A DNA stretch of 9,855 nucleotides from Actinomycetes bacterium (GTDB lineage Bacteria > Actinomycetota > Acidimicrobiia > Acidimicrobiales > RAAP-2), in NCBI GenBank assembly GCA_021787255.1, contig JAJYMD010000062.1:1-9855 (forward strand), in the 5' to 3' direction. Each line of letters starts with the position of its first letter. The first letter of the stretch is position 1. Under the pieces are notes generated by a model. It was not told where the DNA came from. It searched no databases and worked only from the letters and a program-made list of their open reading frames with translations. Shown here in pieces: positions 5,257 to 9,855 of the stretch. The translations under genes were made by a program, and so were the position numbers.

Positions 5257-7338
5257 GTGGCAGAGATCGCTACCGCACGAGTCGCAGCTGGGGAGCGTTC
5301 GGGCTGCTCGTCGAGGTCTTCGGGGCTTTCTTGGGTCCAACGGCATCCGAACCTCCTCTCAGTCCTCTTCGGGACCCTCCTCGGTGTCGGGGTGTGCTGG
5401 CCATTCTTCGGTTCCCGCCCCCTGCTTCTGCTCGACTGGGTCGTCGGCCCTCACGCGCATCTCCCAGTCTCGATCTATGGCTTGGACGGTGGCCTGACCA
5501 CTGGCGTACTGGGCGCGCTCGGCACGGTCGGGCTCGTACATGTCCTCGGCGAACCGGCGACGTGGCTCATGGTCTTCGCCTTCTTCCCGCTCGCTGCGCT
5601 CGGCGTGGGGCGGCTCGTCGGAGGATCGGTGATCGGGCGGATCGGCGCAGCGACGATCACGTGCGTGAACCCTTGGGTGTTCAATCGCCTCTACGCGGGC
5701 GACGTGATCCTCTTGCTTGGTTTCGCGCTGCTGCCCTTCGCACTGACATCCGCGCTCAGAGATCGCGAAGGCCACGACATGAGTGGAGCGCTGGTGTGCG
5801 CGCTGTGGTGGGCCGTTCTCACTGCGCTCGCCCCTCAGTTCGCGTGGATCTACGGCATCGTCGTGGTCATCGCCGCGGTGGCGCTCTGGGCGCATCGTGC
5901 AACCGCTCGTGGGCGTGTGCGTGCCGTCGGCGCCGCACTCGAATGGCTCGGGGTGGCGATGGCGGGGTTCGTGCTCATGACCCTTTACGTGCTCGTGCCC
6001 GACACGCTCGTGCCGCTGCCGGTCAAGGTCACCACGCGAACACTTCATCTGTACGCGACGACCGGGGACCCGCATCTCGGCCTTTTCGTGAACGTGGCTG
6101 GTCTCTATGGATTTTGGCGAACGGGTCCCGGTCCGACTCTTCCGAAGGACGTGGTGAGCGGGTGGCCGCTCTTCTTGCTCGCCATGCTCCTCTTGGTGGC
6201 CTCGGGTTACTGGGTCGCCATGCGCAGCCGAGAAGGGGGTGTGGACCTGCAGCGCCGTGTCAGCGGCTGGGCGGTGCTCGCATGCGGCATCGTCGGCTAC
6301 CTCCTCGCTTTGGGTGCGCAGGGGCCGACGGGGGCGGTGTTTCGTTGGGCGTACCAGCGCGTCCCGTTCTTCGACGTCCTCCGAGAACCCCAAGTCGTGC
6401 TCATGTTGACCGCGCTCATGTATGCCGTGGGCGTCGGCTGGGGGCTCGACCACGTTGCGAAGAGATCCAGGAGCTCGATGCGGTCGTGGGTTCGACCCAT
6501 GATGGCTGCGAGTGTGGGGATCGTGCTGCCCCTCGCGTACACGCCGACCATCTTCGGCGGACTTGCTGGGCAGCTGTCTCCTTCGACGTTGCCGCATGCC
6601 TACGTTCGGGCTGACCGCATCGTCGGACGCGGGGACGGGCAAGTGCTCGTCTTGCCTTGGCATCTCTACGAGTCGGTGCCGTTCGCTGGGGAGCGGACCA
6701 TCGCGAACCTGGGACCGTCGCTCTTCACACGACCGGTTATTTCCCCCGACGACGTCCAGCTCCGAGGAGTCGAGACACAGACGACGACACCTCGGTCGCA
6801 CTACGTCGCCGATCTCGTGGACGGCGAGTACTCGAAGAGCCACTTCGGTGCGCAAGTAGCACCGCTCGGCATCGAGTACATTGCCCTCCAGAAGGTCGTG
6901 AACTGGGTCTCCTACGGCTGGCTTGCGCACGAGAGCGACCTGCGCGTCGCTCTCGACACGTCGTCGCTCGAGGTTTGGCGGAACCTCGACTACCGGGGAG
7001 TCGGGGACCGCACCTCGGACTTTCGGCCTGTAGTCGAGGTCTCACCGGTGGCGTACCGGGTCGGCTCCGGCCCGCCCGGAACAGTGACCATCGATGCAGC
7101 GTACGAACCTGGCTGGCGTCTCGACGGCGTCACGGGAACTCCGACTGCACAGGGCACCATCCGTTTCGACATCGTCACGCACGCTGGCGGGATGGCGGTG
7201 TTCTCGCCGTGGGGAGCGACCCGCATTGCCTATGCCGTCTCGGGCGCTGTCGCCGTTCTGATCGCGGGCGTCCTTCTCGTCACTCGACGTCGTGGGACCC
7301 GTCGGAGGGAGCTTGACGCTGGCTCAATTGCGAGATAG
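5257..7338 (+). CDS. Polytopic membrane protein, GT-C/YfhO-like layout
   Basis: A 693-residue integral membrane protein with roughly 12 predicted transmembrane helices. The first is LLSVLFGTLLGVGVCWPFFG (33-52), followed by LLLLDWVVGPH with Asp60 in the first extracytoplasmic loop, as in GT-C glycosyltransferases that use lipid-linked sugars. Ten or so further helices run to about residue 425, with FFDVLREPQVV before one of them, a motif place shared with YfhO-like proteins. A soluble, beta-rich domain follows (about 429-650: LPWHLYESVPF, ISPDDVQLRGVETQTTT, YEPGWRLDGV), then a last helix (IAYAVSGAVAVLIAGVLLV, about 655-675) and an Arg-rich cytoplasmic tail. The GTG at 5257 is chosen because AGAAGGTGAG lies about 9 nt upstream; an ATG or GTG further up would add 120 residues of non-protein-like text. 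A surface-glycan role is inferred from this layout and the neighbouring surface protein. No specific substrate can be named. Confidence 0.85.
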   Translation: MAEIATARVAAGERSGCSSRSSGLSWVQRHPNLLSVLFGTLLGVGVCWPFFGSRPLLLLDWVVGPHAHLPVSIYGLDGGLTTGVLGALGTVGLVHVLGEPATWLMVFAFFPLAALGVGRLVGGSVIGRIGAATITCVNPWVFNRLYAGDVILLLGFALLPFALTSALRDREGHDMSGALVCALWWAVLTALAPQFAWIYGIVVVIAAVALWAHRATARGRVRAVGAALEWLGVAMAGFVLMTLYVLVPDTLVPLPVKVTTRTLHLYATTGDPHLGLFVNVAGLYGFWRTGPGPTLPKDVVSGWPLFLLAMLLLVASGYWVAMRSREGGVDLQRRVSGWAVLACGIVGYLLALGAQGPTGAVFRWAYQRVPFFDVLREPQVVLMLTALMYAVGVGWGLDHVAKRSRSSMRSWVRPMMAASVGIVLPLAYTPTIFGGLAGQLSPSTLPHAYVRADRIVGRGDGQVLVLPWHLYESVPFAGERTIANLGPSLFTRPVISPDDVQLRGVETQTTTPRSHYVADLVDGEYSKSHFGAQVAPLGIEYIALQKVVNWVSYGWLAHESDLRVALDTSSLEVWRNLDYRGVGDRTSDFRPVVEVSPVAYRVGSGPPGTVTIDAAYEPGWRLDGVTGTPTAQGTIRFDIVTHAGGMAVFSPWGATRIAYAVSGAVAVLIAGVLLVTRRRGTRRRELDAGSIAR

Positions 7339-7360
7339 CATGAGGGCGAGATATCAGTAG

Positions 7361-7366
7361 TTGACA
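7361..7366 (+). promoter_or_regulatory. Possible -35 hexamer for the cell-wall-binding gene
   Basis: An exact TTGACA lies about 150 bp upstream of the next start codon and at the start of the structured leader region. No convincing TATAAT-like box is found 16-18 bp downstream (the sequence there is GGATGGA), so this is only a weak promoter call. Confidence 0.25.
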
Positions 7367-7411
7367 GCAGGCAGCAGCGTGAGGGATGGACGGCTGACCT
7401 GATTTCGGGCT

Positions 7412-7492
7412 CCGGTTCCACACGATGTGGGGATGGCCGCGCACCGGTAATGAGTGGTGGGTTCGTACGAACCCCTACCACCGTGACGGTGG
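7412..7492 (+). promoter_or_regulatory. Structured 5' leader with two mutually exclusive hairpins
   Basis: Four helices can be drawn. CCGGT (7412-7416) pairs with ACCGG (7443-7447) and encloses CCACA-CGA-TGTGG (7418-7430). GTGGT plus the 16-bp palindrome GGGTTCGTACGAACCC, closed by ACCAC, forms a hairpin at 7454-7481. CCACCG-TGA-CGGTGG forms another at 7478-7492. The last two share bases 7478-7481, so they compete. The second ends 11 nt before the SD (AAGGGGA, 7504-7510). This looks like a translational switch or protein-binding leader. I could not match it to a known riboswitch class. Confidence 0.5.
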
Positions 7493-7518
7493 CGGAGTAG
7501 TTGAAGGGGACTATCTCT

Positions 7519-9351
7519 GTGGGCAACCGATTAGGACGCGTCGGGCGCGTGCTTGTGCGGTTCGCGCGGGCGAACCCGGTCGCGAGTGTCATCATCGTCC
7601 TGGTTGTCGCTGGTGTTGGTGTGAGTGCAGGGATCGCCGGCGGCTCAACAACGGCTGCCCTCACTAGCTGTGGTTACGGCTACGGAAGCTCGTGCACAAC
7701 GCCGCTTCCCGTTTCGCCTGCGGCTCCCGCGACATCGACCGCCACCGCCTCCGGGACGTCGAGCTCCCCGTCGGGATCGACCGGGACAATCGTGAGCAAG
7801 GACCCCTCCACCGGCACCACCTTGACGGTCGACGCCTCGGGCAAGGGAGCAGTCACGATCGCGCAGCTCACCGCTGCGCCGAAGCCCACGTCGTCGACGC
7901 TCACAGTCGGCGCGCTCGTGGACATCCAGGTGGCTTCGGGGAGCACATTCACCAAGCTCACAGTGAAGGTCTGCGGGACGAAGGTCGGCACCGCTATCCA
8001 GTGGTTCGAGACACCTCCAGGGACGTGGGAGGCAGTGGCGCCCTCGTCGGGGCCGACGCTCTCCCCCGGCACACCGCCGTGTGTGACCTTCACCCTGACG
8101 GCCACCTCCACGCCATCCATCTCCCAGCTGACCGGTACGGCGTTCGCCGTCGGCACGCCGGTCACCCCGCGGATCCCGAGTATCCCGACTACCGTCACCG
8201 CCGTCTACGGCCCGACAGCCGACGCGACCGCGGCCGCCGAGCTCACCCGGGCGTTCCCCTACACGAAGGGCGTCTGCCCGCCGGGGCGTGAGGCGGTCCT
8301 CGCCTCGACAGGGGAGTACCAAGACGCGCTCGCGAGCCAGTTCCTCGCGCAGGACCTCCGGACCGGGACGCTCCTCACCCCGACGACGAGCCTCGCGAAC
8401 GTGACCGCCACGACGCTCAGGGAAGAAGGCGTGAAGACCGTCTACATCGTGGGCGGCCCGCTCGCGATCACCCCGGCGGTGGCCGACGCGATCGAGCGTC
8501 TCACAGCCTACGAGTGCGGTGGGGCGACGCGGTCGGGGTCCACAGGCAAGGTCGTCGTGCGTCGCATCGCCGGGCGGACCCAGTACGCGACCGCGATGGA
8601 GGTGGCCGAGCGCGTGAGCTCCGCCGCCGCGAAGGCCTTCCCCGGCGCCTACTCGACGAGGAACCCCACAGGTGGCACGGGCCGCTACAACGACACCGCG
8701 GGAAGCAGCTCGGCCGCCCCGAAGGGCGCGGTGCCGACGGCCATCCTGGCGAGCGGAGAGGAGTTCCAGGACGCGCAGGCGGCGAGCGTCGTCTCCTACC
8801 GCACAAAGCTCCCGATGCTGCTCACCCCGAGCTCGACGCTGTCCGCGACAGCGGTCGCAGCCGTCCGGAAGCTCCACGTGAAGCAGGTGATCTTGATGGG
8901 CGGCCCGCTCGCCGTCACGAGCACCGTCGAGGCGGCGCTCGTCGCGGAGACCGGCGTCGCGGTGCTCCGTGTGGCCGGGAAGGACTACACCGACACGGCG
9001 CTCGAGCTGGCCAGGTTCGAAGCCGCGGAGGCCCCAGACGGCCTCGGGTGGACATTCGGCCACCGGGTGATGGTCGCCCGCGGTGACGGGTTCACCGACG
9101 GCCTGGCCGGCGCGGTGCTCGACAGTCCGCACAGCATCGCGACAGGGTCTTCCGGCACCGCCCGCCCGCTCCTGCTCACGAAGAGCCCGGCGTCGCTCGG
9201 AGCGTCCCTCACCAAGTTCCTGGAGGTCACAGGGCACACAGGGGTCGACAGGATCGCGTCCAAGACCATCACGGGCCTGACCGTCCTCGGTGGGCCGAAA
9301 GCGGTCAGCACGTCGGAGATCGCGGCGATACAGACAGACCTCGCCCACTGA
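7519..9351 (+). CDS. Membrane-anchored surface protein with three cell-wall-binding (CW_binding_2) repeats
   Basis: A 610-residue surface protein. The N-terminus has a basic stretch (RLGRVGRVLVRFAR) and one hydrophobic helix, ANPVASVIIVLVVAGVGV (about 18-35), acting as anchor or uncleaved signal. A short Cys-x6-Cys motif with GYGYGSS follows (51-58), then a Ser/Thr/Pro/Gly-rich linker (about 60-100) and a beta-domain with IQWFETPPGTWEAV and ISQLTGTAFAVGTP. Three CW_binding_2 (PF04122) repeats fill the rest, at about 235-330, 346-475 and 481-606, each with a signature strand: VYIVGGPLAIT, VILMGGPLAVT, LTVLGGPKAVS. These repeats anchor proteins to cell-wall polymers. The GTG at 7519 is chosen because AAGGGGA lies 8 nt upstream; the TTG at 7501 has no properly spaced site. 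A structured leader precedes it. No enzymatic domain is seen, so adhesion or S-layer-like function is inferred. Confidence 0.9.
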   Translation: MGNRLGRVGRVLVRFARANPVASVIIVLVVAGVGVSAGIAGGSTTAALTSCGYGYGSSCTTPLPVSPAAPATSTATASGTSSSPSGSTGTIVSKDPSTGTTLTVDASGKGAVTIAQLTAAPKPTSSTLTVGALVDIQVASGSTFTKLTVKVCGTKVGTAIQWFETPPGTWEAVAPSSGPTLSPGTPPCVTFTLTATSTPSISQLTGTAFAVGTPVTPRIPSIPTTVTAVYGPTADATAAAELTRAFPYTKGVCPPGREAVLASTGEYQDALASQFLAQDLRTGTLLTPTTSLANVTATTLREEGVKTVYIVGGPLAITPAVADAIERLTAYECGGATRSGSTGKVVVRRIAGRTQYATAMEVAERVSSAAAKAFPGAYSTRNPTGGTGRYNDTAGSSSAAPKGAVPTAILASGEEFQDAQAASVVSYRTKLPMLLTPSSTLSATAVAAVRKLHVKQVILMGGPLAVTSTVEAALVAETGVAVLRVAGKDYTDTALELARFEAAEAPDGLGWTFGHRVMVARGDGFTDGLAGAVLDSPHSIATGSSGTARPLLLTKSPASLGASLTKFLEVTGHTGVDRIASKTITGLTVLGGPKAVSTSEIAAIQTDLAH

Positions 9352-9478
9352 TCGACAGGACGCGGATCGTCTGGACGACTGTGCTCGCTCCTTGGACACA
9401 TTCACAGGGCGCGAGGCTTTCAGTGACCCCGCGTCGATCCTGCCTCAGCGGACTGGTCGAGGATCTCCGTGTCGCCGC
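9352..9478. other. Spacer after the surface-protein gene
   Basis: No coding signal, promoter or strong hairpin terminator is visible in these 127 bases. They separate the surface-protein stop from the degenerate linker copy. Confidence 0.4.
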
Positions 9479-9594
9479 CGCCTCCGACCACGCTGCAGCG
9501 TGTCACAGATGGCACGTCGAGCTCGCAGTCGGGGTCGACCAGCGCCATCGCGAGCGAGCACCCCTCGAACAGCGCCTTCATCGTCGACGCGTAG
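9479..9594 (+). pseudogene. Degenerate copy of the surface-protein linker segment
   Basis: The frame ending at TAG 9592-9594 reads DGTSSSQSGSTSAIASEHPS, then FIVDA and stop. It aligns with ASGTSSSPSGSTGTIVSKDPS followed by LTVDA in the linker of the surface protein (about residues 79-110). At DNA level, 9511-9540 matches 7753-7782 at about 26 of 30 positions, and the next 27 bases match at about 19, with a 3-nt gap later. Preceding residues (VSPPPPTT against VSPAAPAT) also resemble it. It has no anchor and no repeats, so it is a remnant of a paralogue or a partial duplication. Confidence 0.6.
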
Positions 9595-9651
9595 GAGGGG
9601 GGTTACGCGCACATCGTCATGTGCTGCGCCAGGGACGACACCAGGCGGGGG

Positions 9652-9855
9652 ATGACGGCCGAGCACGCGGTGCTCCCCGCCGAGGGGACCAGGTCCCACA
9701 CGTGGGATGCCGCCGGACCACCGGTCATCGAGCTCGACGGGGTGACCAAGACCTACCGCACGGGCACCCTCGAGGTGGATGCCCTCCGCGGCGTCTCCCT
9801 CACCATCGACGAGGGTGAGTACGTGGCCGTCACGGGCCCTTCCGGTTCGGGCAAG
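9652..9855 (+). CDS. MacB/LolD-type ABC transporter ATP-binding protein, first 68 codons (cut by window end)
   Basis: The N-terminus of an ABC ATPase that would power an export or lipoprotein-type transporter at the inner face of the membrane. After a 24-residue leader comes [20 protein letters not shown], the A-loop region with the aromatic Tyr of the KTYRTG strand, then [20 protein letters not shown] and the Walker A motif GPSGSGK, whose Lys is the last codon in the window. This pattern is characteristic of the MacB/LolD subfamily. The ATG at 9652 is chosen because the start of homology follows soon after. An in-frame ATG at 9619 is possible but lies inside a hairpin (9606-9628) about 20 nt after AGGAGG at 9593. 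The partner permease would be expected just downstream, outside the window. Confidence 0.92.
   Translation, partial: MTAEHAVLPAEGTRSHTWDAAGPPVIELDGVTKTYRTGTLEVDALRGVSLTIDEGEYVAVTGPSGSGK

Noticed and set aside
5359..6930. A 523-codon minus-strand frame opposite the membrane protein
   Set aside because: It is highly charged (Arg, Glu, His, Asp), the mirror image of a hydrophobic coding strand, and has no family features.
7459..7474. tRNA T-arm in GGGTTCGTACGAACCC
   Set aside because: No acceptor, D or anticodon stems surround it; it is a palindrome within a leader.
7412..7492. c-di-AMP (ydaO-type) or c-di-GMP riboswitch before a cell-wall gene
   Set aside because: These are plausible by context, but I could not place the conserved core nucleotides of either class.
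7645..9405. A 586-codon minus-strand frame opposite the surface protein
   Set aside because: It is an Arg/Gly/Glu-rich antisense shadow of a gene with clear CW_binding_2 repeats.

Overview
The window is high-GC DNA with strongly G/C-biased third codon positions, GTG starts and Shine-Dalgarno (SD) sites. A mycothiol-type DinB-like enzyme, a three-repeat cell-wall-binding (CW_binding_2) surface protein and Phd-type toxin-antitoxin (TA) pairs together suggest a high-GC actinobacterium. The cell-wall-binding protein makes an Acidimicrobiia-like lineage plausible, but this is inference.

Left part (1-3918, genes on the minus strand). It holds the N-terminal 313 residues of a GT4 glycosyltransferase (1-941), then a short spacer with an unusual 16-bp-period repeat array (1070-1145). 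Next come a PIN-domain (VapC-like) toxin (1173-1598) with a Phd-type antitoxin that looks frameshifted or degenerate at its N-terminus (1595-1916), a plus-strand scrap with one Asp-box (BNR) motif (1917-2105), and a DinB/maleylpyruvate-isomerase-like protein (2134-2775) whose GTG start lies inside an 11-bp perfect inverted repeat. A second TA pair follows: a RelE-like toxin with an odd 66-residue tail (3170-3634) and a Phd/YefM antitoxin (3631-3918). Both TA pairs share the 4-nt GTGA stop/start overlap typical of translational coupling.

Middle part (3919-5256). This 1.3-kb stretch has no convincing intact gene. It holds pieces of coding-like sequence on both strands (4411-4698 minus, 4716-4895 plus, 4948-5130 minus) and a 14-bp perfect inverted repeat (4991-5027). 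With the two TA loci and the broken genes, it looks like an accessory region that has collected and lost genes.

Right part (5257-9855, plus strand). It holds a 693-residue polytopic membrane protein with a large soluble domain (YfhO/GT-C-like in layout), a structured leader of about 80 nt with two mutually exclusive hairpins, and a 610-residue surface protein with an N-terminal membrane anchor, a Ser/Thr/Pro-rich linker and three cell-wall-binding repeats. A short degenerate copy of that linker follows at 9479-9594, then the first 68 codons of a MacB/LolD-type ABC transporter ATPase, cut by the window end inside Walker A. With the GT4 enzyme, this side points to cell-envelope or surface-glycan biology. 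I found no tRNA, rRNA, CRISPR array or intact insertion sequence. The most unexplained signals are the 16-bp repeat array, the structured leader and the linker copy.
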